From positions 32,184 to 96,183 of the forward strand of contig JBEKGN010000018.1 in the NCBI GenBank assembly GCA_050012775.1: a DNA stretch of 64,000 bases. The letters are read 5' to 3'. Of this stretch, positions 8,416-16,227 are shown in pieces. Origin of the DNA: Roseiarcus sp050012775. Its GTDB lineage: Bacteria; Pseudomonadota; Alphaproteobacteria; Rhizobiales; Beijerinckiaceae. Under the pieces are notes generated by a model. The model did no database searches. It was not told where the DNA came from and was given only the letters and a program-made list of their open reading frames with translations. The first letter of the stretch is position 1. Each line of letters starts with the position of its first letter. The position numbers and the translations under genes were made by a program.

Positions 8416-9288
8416 GTGTCGCAATTCCTCCAATCGATCTTTGCCGGCGTCACTGTCGGCGCGACCTACGCGCTCGCGGCGCTCGGGTTCTCGATTATCT
8501 ACAACGCCTCGGGCGTCATCAATTTCGCGCAGGGCGAATTCATCATGCTCGGGGGCATGATCGCGGCGTTTCTCGTCGCGCTCGGGGCGCCTTTGGCGCT
8601 GGCGGTCGTCGCCGCGGTAATCGTGGTCGCGGCGATCGGCCTGATCGTGGCCAAGACCGCGGTCGAGCCGGCGCGCGGGGCCGACGTCACCACGCTCATC
8701 ATCATCACCATCGGCGTTTCGATGGTCCTGCGCGGCGGGGTGGAGGTGACGATGGGCAAGGGCGGCCACGCGCTGCCGCCGTTCTCCGGCGACAAGCCGA
8801 TCGTCCTGGCCGGAGCGACGATTCTGCCGCAGAGCCTGTGGGTCGTGGCGACGACGCTTGTCGTGGTGGCGGGGCTCGCGCTGTTTTTCGAGCGCACGCG
8901 CCTGGGCAAGGGCATCCTCGCCACCGCGCACAATCGCCTCGCCGCGCAACTCGTCGGCGTCGACACGCGCCGCGTCCTGTCGGTGAGCTTCGTCCTGTCG
9001 GCCGCGCTCGGCGCGATCGGCGGCATTCTGATCGCGCCGATCGCCAACACGTCTTATGACGCGGGCGTGATGCTCGGACTGAAGGGATTCGTCGCCGCGA
9101 CCATCGGCGGGCTCGGGTCGGGCGTCGGCGCGGTGGCCGGCGGCGTCGCGCTCGGGCTGCTGGAAAGCCTGACGGCGGGTTATCTCTCCTCGGCCTACAA
9201 GGACGCCGCGGCTTTCGTGATCGTGCTCGTCATTCTGCTGGTTCGCCCGAGCGGAATGTTCGGGGCCGCGTCCAGCAGCCGAGTCTGA
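8416..9288 (+). CDS. livH: Branched-chain/aromatic-acid ABC transporter, LivH-type permease
   Basis: Inner-membrane permease (290 aa) of the LivH family, almost entirely hydrophobic with about eight membrane segments. The opening SQFLQSIFAGVTVGATYALAA and IIYNASGVINFAQGEFIMLGG segments are hallmarks of LivH. The start is GTG; no better codon lies near and the homologous scar at 6220 begins at the equivalent place. It lies behind the 8352 hairpin and eight bases ahead of livM. With LivM it should form the heterodimeric channel used by the binding protein at 7198. Confidence 0.87.
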   Translation: MSQFLQSIFAGVTVGATYALAALGFSIIYNASGVINFAQGEFIMLGGMIAAFLVALGAPLALAVVAAVIVVAAIGLIVAKTAVEPARGADVTTLIIITIGVSMVLRGGVEVTMGKGGHALPPFSGDKPIVLAGATILPQSLWVVATTLVVVAGLALFFERTRLGKGILATAHNRLAAQLVGVDTRRVLSVSFVLSAALGAIGGILIAPIANTSYDAGVMLGLKGFVAATIGGLGSGVGAVAGGVALGLLESLTAGYLSSAYKDAAAFVIVLVILLVRPSGMFGAASSSRV

Positions 9289-9296
9289 GCGCCTTC

Positions 9297-10280
9297 ATGA
9301 CCGAGGCCCCGCCGCGAACGCCGCCCGCCTCGTCCCGCGCCTCGCTCTGGGCCTCCGCCCGCGCGCCGACGCTGCTTTTCGCCGCGGCGCTCGTCTTTCT
9401 GCCCCTGATCCTGCCCAACGCCTATTACTTCGACGTCGCGATCCGCATCGCGATCAATGCGACGCTCGCGATCGCGCTCAACTTGTTGATCGGCTACACC
9501 GGTCAGATCAGCCTCGGCCATGCCGCGTTCTTCGGTCTGGGCGCTTATGGCTCGGCGATTCTGGTGGGAGAGTTCAACTGGCCTCCGGGCGCGGCGCTCA
9601 TCGCCAGCGCGGCGCTGGTCGGCGCGCTCGCCTATGTCGTGGCGCGCGTGATTCTGCGCCTCGAGGGGCACTATCTCGCGATGGCGACCCTCGGGCTCGG
9701 CGTCATCGCGTCGATCGCGCTGAGCAACGAGGTCGGCCTGACCGGCGGACCCGACGGAATGTCGGTTCCCGACTTTTCGTTTCTCGGTTGGCGCGTCGTG
9801 GGCGAGAAAGCCTGGTACTGGGTTTTCGCGGCGACGCTCGTCGCCGCGATCGTCCTGGCCGGCAACCTCATCGACAGTCCCGCCGGCCGCGCGTTGCGCG
9901 CGCTCCATGGATCGCAGACCGCCGCCAGGGCCGTCGGCGTCGATGCGAGCGCATTCAAGACCCGCGTGTTCGTGCTCTCGGCGACGGCGGCGGCGATCAT
10001 GGGCTCGCTCTACGCCCATTACGAGGGATTCATCACGCCAGGTCTCGCCTCCTTTCCCAAATCGGTCCAGTTGGTGACCATGGTGGTCGTCGGCGGGATG
10101 GCGTCGATCTGGGGCTCCGTTCTGGGCGCGGCGATGCTCTCGCTGGCCCCGGAACTGCTCGCACGTTTCGAGGGCTACGAGACGATCGCGTTTGGCGCGA
10201 TCCTCGTGGCGACGATGATCTTCCTGCCGCGCGGCATCGCGCCGAGCCTGGGCGCGTGGCTTCGGCGAAAGGAATCTTGA
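9297..10280 (+). CDS. livM: Branched-chain/aromatic-acid ABC transporter, LivM-type permease
   Basis: Second permease (327 aa), LivM family. After a hydrophilic N-terminal stretch it shows repeated hydrophobic segments and the conserved NLLIGYTGQISLGHAAFFG motif, followed by the cytoplasmic coupling loop with ALHGSQTAARAVGVD near residue 200. The ATG is eight bases after livH and the stop two bases before livG. It pairs with LivH to form the membrane core for aryl-acid or amino-acid import. Confidence 0.87.
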   Translation: MTEAPPRTPPASSRASLWASARAPTLLFAAALVFLPLILPNAYYFDVAIRIAINATLAIALNLLIGYTGQISLGHAAFFGLGAYGSAILVGEFNWPPGAALIASAALVGALAYVVARVILRLEGHYLAMATLGLGVIASIALSNEVGLTGGPDGMSVPDFSFLGWRVVGEKAWYWVFAATLVAAIVLAGNLIDSPAGRALRALHGSQTAARAVGVDASAFKTRVFVLSATAAAIMGSLYAHYEGFITPGLASFPKSVQLVTMVVVGGMASIWGSVLGAAMLSLAPELLARFEGYETIAFGAILVATMIFLPRGIAPSLGAWLRRKES

Positions 10281-10282
10281 CC

Positions 10283-11047
10283 ATGTTGCGGGTCGAGAAT
10301 CTCACCAAGAGCTTCGGCGGCGTCGCCGCCGTCTCGCAGGTCAGTTTCGACGTCGCCGAAGGCGCGATCCATGCGGTGATCGGGCCCAACGGCGCCGGCA
10401 AGACCACGCTGTTCAATCTGATCACCGGCGTCTACGCGCCGAGCTCCGGATCGATCCGCCTGCGCGGCGAGGAGGTCGCCGGGCTGGCGCCGGAAAGTCT
10501 GGCGCGCCGCGGCGTCTCGCGCACCTTCCAGAACCTTCAGGTGTCGATGAACCTTTCGGCGATCGAGAACGTCATGATCGGCGCGCATTTGCGCCTCAAT
10601 TCGAGCCTGCTGGCCGCAATGGCGCGCTGGCCCGGCCTCGCCGCGAGGGATCGCGCGACGCGCGAAGAGGCGGCCGACCTGCTCGCCTTCGTCGGCTGCG
10701 GCGCCTATGTCGCCGCCGAAGCCCGGTCGATGCCCTATGGCGCTTTGAAGCGGCTCGAGATCGCCAGAGCGCTCGCCGCCGAGCCGAAGCTTCTGTTCCT
10801 CGACGAACCGGCCGCCGGCCTCAATCACACCGAGACCCATGAAATCGAGGATCTCATCGGCGAACTCGGCCGGCGCGGCATGACCATCGTGCTCGTCGAA
10901 CACGACATGAAGCTGGTGATGAACGTCTCCCAGCACGTCATCGTGCTCGATTACGGCAAGAAGCTCGCCGAGGGGACGCCTGACGAGGTTCGCCGGAATC
11001 CCGAAGTGATCGCCGCCTATCTCGGCGCCGAAAGCGCGGGGGAGTGA
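10283..11047 (+). CDS. livG: Branched-chain/aromatic-acid ABC transporter, LivG ATPase
   Basis: ABC ATPase (254 aa). Walker A is GPNGAGKT at residues 34-41, the Q-loop region is RTFQNLQV, the signature is the LivG-typical YGALKRLEIARAL instead of LSGGQ, and Walker B is LLFLDEPAAGLN. An H-loop His is seen in VEHDMKLV. The length is normal for LivG. It is separated by two bases from livM and four from the next gene. It pairs with the unusual hemerythrin-LivF protein encoded downstream to power transport. Confidence 0.88.
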   Translation: MLRVENLTKSFGGVAAVSQVSFDVAEGAIHAVIGPNGAGKTTLFNLITGVYAPSSGSIRLRGEEVAGLAPESLARRGVSRTFQNLQVSMNLSAIENVMIGAHLRLNSSLLAAMARWPGLAARDRATREEAADLLAFVGCGAYVAAEARSMPYGALKRLEIARALAAEPKLLFLDEPAAGLNHTETHEIEDLIGELGRRGMTIVLVEHDMKLVMNVSQHVIVLDYGKKLAEGTPDEVRRNPEVIAAYLGAESAGE

Positions 11048-11051
11048 GGCC

Positions 11052-12380
11052 ATGCGCGCGCTCGCCATCATCGAGGCCGAACATCGCAACATGCTGCAAG
11101 TGGCGAACGCGCTCGGCGTCCTCGCGCAGCGGTTGTCGGTCGCCCCGACGGGCGACGACTTGCATACGGTCGCCCTGATCGCCGACTATCTCCACGCATT
11201 CCCCGAGCGCTTCCATCACCCGAAGGAAAGCGAACTGCTGTTCGCGCAGATCCGTCGCCGCTCGAACGAATCCGGCGAAATGCTCGACCGGCTCGATCAC
11301 GAGCACGAGGTCACCCCGGCCCAGGTGACCTGCATTCACGACCTCGCCGTGACGACCCAGACCACGGACCGGACCGGGATTGCGGGTCTGGTCGAGGAGA
11401 TCGCGAGCTTTCGCGCAGCGCTTTGCGAGCACATGCGCATCGAAGAGGAGGTCGCCTTCCCGCTGGCGCGACGCGCGCTGGCGGCCGAGGATTGGGCGAA
11501 GGTCGACGCCGGCTTCGCGGCGCATGTCGATCCGCTCGGCGATCCCCACGCCGAGGGCGATGTCGCGCTGTTGCGCGCGCGCATCACGCAGCTTCTTCCA
11601 GCGCCCGAAGGCGCCGGCGGTCACTCCGAGACGGTCGTGCGGCGCCTGCCGAGGACCGGCGCCGACGCCGTCGGGACGCTGCTCGAAGTGTCCGGGCTGA
11701 AGTGCCGCTACGGCCGGATCGAGGCGCTGCGCGGCGTCGACTTGAAGGTCGGCGTCGGCGAACTGGTCGCGCTCGTGGGCGCCAACGGCGCGGGCAAGAC
11801 CACGCTGCTTCGCTGCATCTCCGGCGTTCAGCCGGCCGCCGCCGGCGCAATCCGCTTCGCCGGCGACGACATCACGCGCGCGCGATCCGACGCGCGCGTG
11901 CGCTCGGGGATCGCGCAATCGCCGGAAGGCAGGCAGGTTTTCGCGCCGATGTCGATCGAGGACAATTTGACGCTCGGCGCCTACACCCGTCCGGCCCGCG
12001 AGAGTCGCGAAAGCCTCGCCGAGGTCTACGATCTCTTTCCGATCCTGCGCGAGCGGCGCAGCCAGCCCGCCGGGACGCTCTCGGGCGGCCAGCAACAGAT
12101 GCTCGCGCTCGGCCGGGCGATGATGAGCAAGCCGAAATTGCTGCTGCTCGACGAGCCCTCGATGGGGCTGGCGCCGCTCATCGTCGAGGAAATCTTCCGC
12201 ATCGTGAAGATGCTCAAGAAAGCGGGCATGACCATTCTGATGGTCGAACAGAACGCCCGCGCCGCCCTCGCGATCGCCGACCGCGCCTATGTGCTGGAAA
12301 CGGGCCGGGTCACGATCGAGGGGCCGGGCGCCGAACTTCTCGCCAATGACGAAGTGCGGCGCGCCTATCTTGGAATGTAA
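11052..12380 (+). CDS. Hemerythrin-LivF fusion ATPase
   Basis: A 442-residue two-domain protein. Residues 1-175 form a hemerythrin/HHE four-helix domain with a full set of candidate di-iron ligands: His11 (EAEH), His55/56 with Glu59/61 (FHHPKESE), His83/His85 (LDHEHE), His127 with Glu131/132 (EHMRIEEE), and His158. A linker of about 30 residues follows. Residues 209-442 are a complete LivF ATPase: Walker A GANGAGKT (243-250), signature LSGGQQQM (343-350), Walker B LLLLDEPS (363-370), and the usual AYLGM end. The reading frame is continuous across the join, so this is a real fusion. Ordinary LivF proteins have about 235 residues and no such domain. Oxygen, NO or iron sensing that modulates uptake is an inference. 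Confidence 0.88.
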   Translation: MRALAIIEAEHRNMLQVANALGVLAQRLSVAPTGDDLHTVALIADYLHAFPERFHHPKESELLFAQIRRRSNESGEMLDRLDHEHEVTPAQVTCIHDLAVTTQTTDRTGIAGLVEEIASFRAALCEHMRIEEEVAFPLARRALAAEDWAKVDAGFAAHVDPLGDPHAEGDVALLRARITQLLPAPEGAGGHSETVVRRLPRTGADAVGTLLEVSGLKCRYGRIEALRGVDLKVGVGELVALVGANGAGKTTLLRCISGVQPAAAGAIRFAGDDITRARSDARVRSGIAQSPEGRQVFAPMSIEDNLTLGAYTRPARESRESLAEVYDLFPILRERRSQPAGTLSGGQQQMLALGRAMMSKPKLLLLDEPSMGLAPLIVEEIFRIVKMLKKAGMTILMVEQNARAALAIADRAYVLETGRVTIEGPGAELLANDEVRRAYLGM

Positions 12381-12415
12381 AGCGAAATCAAGAGTAACGC
12401 GAAAGGAATTGCCCC

Positions 12416-12553
12416 ATGTCGACGATCAAGACATTCGCCTCGCAGGCGGACCTCAAGGGAAAAACGGTCACGTTCGCGCGCATTTCCCAGCACGCCTACG
12501 CCTATACTGTGTTTCGGCTTCGAATATCGACCCGTTTCGGCGTCCAACGTTGA
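12416..12553 (+). pseudogene. MBL-fold hydrolase, 5' fragment cut by an insertion sequence
   Basis: An ATG with a good site (GAAAGGAATTGCCCC) opens a frame whose first 31 codons (MSTIKTFASQADLKGKTVTF and following) look like the N-terminus of an MBL-fold metallo-hydrolase often found in aromatic-acid clusters. At base 12508 the frame enters the IS21-like end and stops after 45 codons. The rest of the gene, including the metal-binding HxHxDH part, is absent from the window. The family call rests on the N-terminus only. Confidence 0.55.
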
Positions 12554-12657
12554 CCCAGTCAGGCGTCTGAATCAAGAACAACTATAATGCTTTACAAAGC
12601 AAGGGACGGGTCCGTGTTGGACGCCGATTGGTGGGTCAAACGCCGCGCCGAAACACA
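12508..12657. mobile_element. IS21-like remnant: both ends, no transposase
   Basis: The two termini are inverted copies: TGTGTTTCGGC at 12508-12518 and its complement GCCGAAACACA at 12647-12657. Inside each end lie further matching blocks, a GACCC and a GGCGTCCAAC followed by another GACCC, the multi-repeat end structure typical of the IS21 family. The whole element is only 150 bp and has no istA/istB. No target duplication is obvious at the borders, which suggests deletion after insertion. Confidence 0.65.
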
Positions 12658-12686
12658 AAAAATGGCTTTCGCCGCCGCGCAATCGG

Positions 12687-14312
12687 TCATTTCGGACCCT
12701 CGGCCTTCAGGCGGAAGCGTTGAATCTTCCCAGTCTGGGTCTTGGGCAACGCGTCGGTGAAGACGATCGCGCGCGGATACTTATAGGGCGCGATGGCCGC
12801 CTTGACGTGGTCTTGCAAGCTCTTGACCATCGCCTCGTCGCCCTCGGCGCCCTCCTTCAGCACGACATGCGCCTCCACGATTTCGCCGCGCGCCTCATCG
12901 GCCCGGCCGATTACCGCGCATTCCCTCACCGCGGGATGAGACAGCAGCGCCGCCTCGACCTCCGGTCCCGCGATATTGTAGCCGGCCGAAATGATCATGT
13001 CGTCGTTGCGCGCAGCAAAATGAAAGTAGCCCTCCGCGTCCTGGGCGAAGGAATCGCCGGTCAGATTCCAGCCGTCGCGGACGTAGGCGCGCTGGCGCTC
13101 GTCGGCGAGATAGCGGCAGCCGGTCGGGCCGCGGACGGCGAGACGCCCAACCGTTCCGCGCGGCAGCTCGCGCATGTCGGCGTCCACCACGCGCGCCTCA
13201 TAGCCGGCGACCGGCTTGCCCGTGCAGCCGGGCCGGGAATCGCCGAAGCGATTGGAGATGAAAATATGCAGCATTTCCGTCGCGCCGATGCCGTCGAGCA
13301 TCGGCTTGCCGGTCTTCTCGATCCAGGCCTGATAAACAGGCGCCGGCAGCGTTTCGCCTGCCGAAACCGCGGCCCGCAAGGAGGAGAGGTCGGCGCCCGC
13401 GTCCATCGCCGCCAGCATGGCGCGATAAGCGGTCGGCGCGGTGAAGCAGATGGTCGCTCTGTAGGTCTGGATGATTTCGGTCAGGTTGGCTGGGGAGGCC
13501 TGCTCCAGCAGGGCGGCGGCGGCGCCAAAGCGCAAGGGAAAGATCGCGAGCCCGCCGAGGCCGAAAGTGAATGCGAGCGGCGGCGAGCCGACGAAGACGT
13601 CCTCTGGGGTGACGCTGAGCACCTCATGAGCATAGCTGTCGGCGACGATCAGGAGATCCCGATGGAAATGCGCCGTCGCCTTCGGCGCGCCCGTCGTCCC
13701 GGAGGTGAAACCGAGCAGGGCGACGTCGTCGCGGCCCGTCTTCGCCGCCGCGAACTTTACCGGCTTGCTCAAGGCGATGCGATCGAGCTCGGCGTCGTGA
13801 TTGGCGGTGCCGTCGAAGCCGATGACTTTCTTCAGATGCGCGCTCGCCTTGGCGCAAGCCACCATTTCGTCCATCAGGCGCGTGTCGCAGAGGGCGAGCG
13901 CGATCTCGGCCTTGTCGACGATCTGGCCGAGTTCGCTCGCGCGCAGCATCGGCATGGTGTTGACGACGACCGCGCCCGCCTTGGTTGCGGCCAACCAGCA
14001 CGCCACCATCGCTGGATTGTTGGCGGAGCGGATCAGCACGCGATGTCCCGGTTTGACGCCGTAGTCCTCGACGAGCGAATGCGCAATGCGGTTGGTCCAG
14101 TCCGTGAGCTCCTTGTAGGTGCGCCGTCGGCCGTGGCCAATCAGCGCGACATGATCGCCAAATCCCCGCTCGACCATCCGATCGGTCAATTCGACGGCGG
14201 CGTTCAGCCATTCCGGGTATTGAAAATCGCCGAGCGCGAGATCGGGCCATTGATCGATGGGCGGAAGATTATCGCGTGCGAACGTGTCGACGTGACCCGA
14301 TGGCCCCAACAT
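12687..14312 (-). CDS. abmG: 2-aminobenzoate-CoA ligase (benzoate-CoA ligase family)
   Basis: AMP-forming aryl-CoA ligase (541 aa). It begins HVDTFARDNLPP, a hallmark of 2-aminobenzoate-CoA ligases. The P-loop is TSGTTGAPK (203-211), the adenylate region is GIGATEMLHIF, and the C-terminal catalytic Lys lies in PKTQTGKIQR. Start ATG 14312 is preferred over an upstream in-frame start because GGGGAAACGG precedes it and the family N-terminus starts there. It activates anthranilate to 2-aminobenzoyl-CoA, the substrate of the monooxygenase/reductase encoded at 19429. A perfect palindrome lies 38 bases upstream. Assignment to anthranilate rather than benzoate rests on similarity plus the abmA neighbour. 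Confidence 0.82.
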   Translation of the reverse strand: MLGPSGHVDTFARDNLPPIDQWPDLALGDFQYPEWLNAAVELTDRMVERGFGDHVALIGHGRRRTYKELTDWTNRIAHSLVEDYGVKPGHRVLIRSANNPAMVACWLAATKAGAVVVNTMPMLRASELGQIVDKAEIALALCDTRLMDEMVACAKASAHLKKVIGFDGTANHDAELDRIALSKPVKFAAAKTGRDDVALLGFTSGTTGAPKATAHFHRDLLIVADSYAHEVLSVTPEDVFVGSPPLAFTFGLGGLAIFPLRFGAAAALLEQASPANLTEIIQTYRATICFTAPTAYRAMLAAMDAGADLSSLRAAVSAGETLPAPVYQAWIEKTGKPMLDGIGATEMLHIFISNRFGDSRPGCTGKPVAGYEARVVDADMRELPRGTVGRLAVRGPTGCRYLADERQRAYVRDGWNLTGDSFAQDAEGYFHFAARNDDMIISAGYNIAGPEVEAALLSHPAVRECAVIGRADEARGEIVEAHVVLKEGAEGDEAMVKSLQDHVKAAIAPYKYPRAIVFTDALPKTQTGKIQRFRLKAEGPK

Positions 14313-14641
14313 TCCGTTTCCCCACTTTAGCTCGCGCCTGCAACGATCGTATGTGCATAACATATCGCGGCCCGCGGCATCCTTTAAGCATAAACCTCTC
14401 GGGATCGAATGGATATCGCCGATGGGTTGGCACAGCGAAAAGCGCACGAGAAGCGAGCCACGAGAGGTGGACTTGACGATGGTCGCGGACCGGGACGACG
14501 CTTATTCGAATAGTCGCCATATCGAAGGCGCGGAGCAATATCCCCCGCGTTGGGCGGCGGCTCGTGCGCGGCTTATCTCCAGCGGATGCTGGAAGTCGTT
14601 CTGTTTCCCGAACTCTGGCAGGTGCGCTGCGAACTCTGAGG
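14313..14641. other. Intergenic region between abmG start and the OYE-family gene
   Basis: 329 bp without a convincing gene. It holds the leader of the ligase gene on the minus strand, including the palindrome at 14350-14364. Reading frames here lack family features. Nothing else is recognised. Confidence 0.5.
14350..14364. promoter_or_regulatory. Palindromic operator-like site upstream of abmG
   Basis: TATGTGCATAACATA has perfect five-base arms (TATGT/ACATA). It lies 38-52 bases upstream of the ligase start and its core resembles the site at 7129-7144. MarR-type regulators, of which two are encoded nearby, use sites of this size. Confidence 0.4.
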
Positions 14642-16108
14642 TCAGCTCGCGTCGGCGGGGTGAGGCCAATCTGGCGCCGTCAGCCGCCGCTTGCCGTCCC
14701 TGGAGCGCGCGACGCCGGGCTGGTCGAGCCCTTCCTTGTCCCATAGCTGGCAGGTGACGGACTTGTGCTTCTGGTCGAGACCCTCGCAATAATTGGTGAA
14801 CTCGCAGGTGCGCACCTCAGGGCCGCGTCCCAGCGAGATCTTCAGGGCCCAATCGGGATCGGCGAGCGATTGACGGGCCGCGCCGACGATATCGCAAACG
14901 CCGTCGGAGAGGAGGCCTTCCGCGAGTTCGAAATTGTGCACTCCGCCTGCGCAGACGATGGGCGTGGCGAAGCCCGCCGCGCGGACCGCGTCGCGAATCG
15001 CCTTGGTCGGCGCGGCGTTGCGACCGAACGGGCCGCGCGCATCGGAGATGAATTGCGGCATGCACTCGTAACCGCTCGGCCCGGTATAGGGATAGGCGGC
15101 CGAGTCGATTCCCGGCCGTGCGGCGTCGTCGAACTTGCCGCCCCGCGAGGTCGAGAGAAAATCCATGCCCGCCTTTGCGAAGGCGACGCCGAAGCGCGTC
15201 GTATCGTCGAGCTCGCTACCGCCCGCGATGCATTCCTCGGCGAGAAAGCGGCAACCCACGAGAAAGCCGGCGCCGACTCTGGCGCGAACGGCGGAATAGA
15301 CTTCTAGCGGAAGCCGCAAACGCCCTTCGACCGAGCCGCCATAACCGTCCTCGCGGCGGTTGGTCCGCGACAGAAACGAGGCCATCGTATAGGCATGCGC
15401 GTAGTGCAGTTCGACGCCCGCGAAGCCAGCCGCTTCGGCGCGCCGCGCGGCTTGCGCGAACAGCGGCGGCAGCGTCCGCGGCAGCTCGCTGATGTGCGGC
15501 AGATCGACGTCGGTGACGCGTTCGCGATAGCCGTAACACAACGTTTCCCATTCGCGCGGGCTGAGCATGCGCTCCCATTCCGCCTCGGAGAGCGAGGCGA
15601 GCCGCGCGCGCGCTTCCGCCTCCGGCAGATCCTCGGCCTCGACCGCGCGACGATGTTCGGGGGTGATTCGCAGGAAACGCCCGAAATATTTTCGCGGATC
15701 GGGCCTGCGGCGAATGGCGAGGAAATCGATGATCTGGATGAGCGCTTTCGTGTGCCCGCCGCTTGCGCGCTGGATCGCTTCGACGAGCCGCTTCAAGCCC
15801 GGCAGGAAGCGATCATGGCCTATGCGCAAGAGCGGGCCGCTCAGAATGTCGCGAATGCCGGTGGCTTCGACGACGATCGCGCCCGGGCGGCCGCGCGCAA
15901 GTCGTTCATACCAATCGATGACATCGTCCGAGACGAAGCCCTCGTCCGTCGCGCGCCAGGGCACCATGGCGGGAACCCAGGTGCGCTGAGCGAGTTCGAT
16001 CGGGCCGATCTTCACCGGCGAAAACAACCGGGACTTGGCGGCCTCCTCGCGCGTCGGCGCACGTCCGTGGCCGCTCTGAAAGCGAATTCGTTCCGGGGGA
16101 CGCCACAT
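14642..16108 (-). CDS. Old yellow enzyme family NADH:flavin oxidoreductase
   Basis: FMN-dependent TIM-barrel oxidoreductase (488 aa). The N-terminus runs into LFSPVKIGPIELAQRTWVPAM, the standard OYE/2,4-dienoyl-CoA-reductase opening. The substrate-binding ELHYAHAYTMASFLS and NRREDGYGGSVEGR motifs follow, and the phosphate-binding CAGGVHNFELAEGLL sits near the C-terminus. A C-terminal extension carries cysteines (CEFTNYCEGL and TCQLW), but the four-cysteine cluster pattern of dienoyl-CoA reductases looks incomplete. ATG 16108 gives the expected N-terminus. Since AbmA already has an OYE domain, this stand-alone enzyme may reduce another enone in the pathway; the substrate is unknown. Confidence 0.78.
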   Translation of the reverse strand: MWRPPERIRFQSGHGRAPTREEAAKSRLFSPVKIGPIELAQRTWVPAMVPWRATDEGFVSDDVIDWYERLARGRPGAIVVEATGIRDILSGPLLRIGHDRFLPGLKRLVEAIQRASGGHTKALIQIIDFLAIRRRPDPRKYFGRFLRITPEHRRAVEAEDLPEAEARARLASLSEAEWERMLSPREWETLCYGYRERVTDVDLPHISELPRTLPPLFAQAARRAEAAGFAGVELHYAHAYTMASFLSRTNRREDGYGGSVEGRLRLPLEVYSAVRARVGAGFLVGCRFLAEECIAGGSELDDTTRFGVAFAKAGMDFLSTSRGGKFDDAARPGIDSAAYPYTGPSGYECMPQFISDARGPFGRNAAPTKAIRDAVRAAGFATPIVCAGGVHNFELAEGLLSDGVCDIVGAARQSLADPDWALKISLGRGPEVRTCEFTNYCEGLDQKHKSVTCQLWDKEGLDQPGVARSRDGKRRLTAPDWPHPADAS

Positions 16109-16227
16109 GAATCGACCTCGAAGTTCGAACGCGGTTACAAGAAAGCCGGGCGCGAGGCCTCGCGAAGCCCGTGTCGTGCTACCCTGGCCGAGCCCCGACG
16201 CAAGCATCGCATGACGAGGCCGCACGC

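Noticed and set aside
7105..8949. 614-codon minus-strand frame
   Set aside because: Runs opposite the binding-protein and livH genes and has shadow-like Arg/Asp/His composition without domains.
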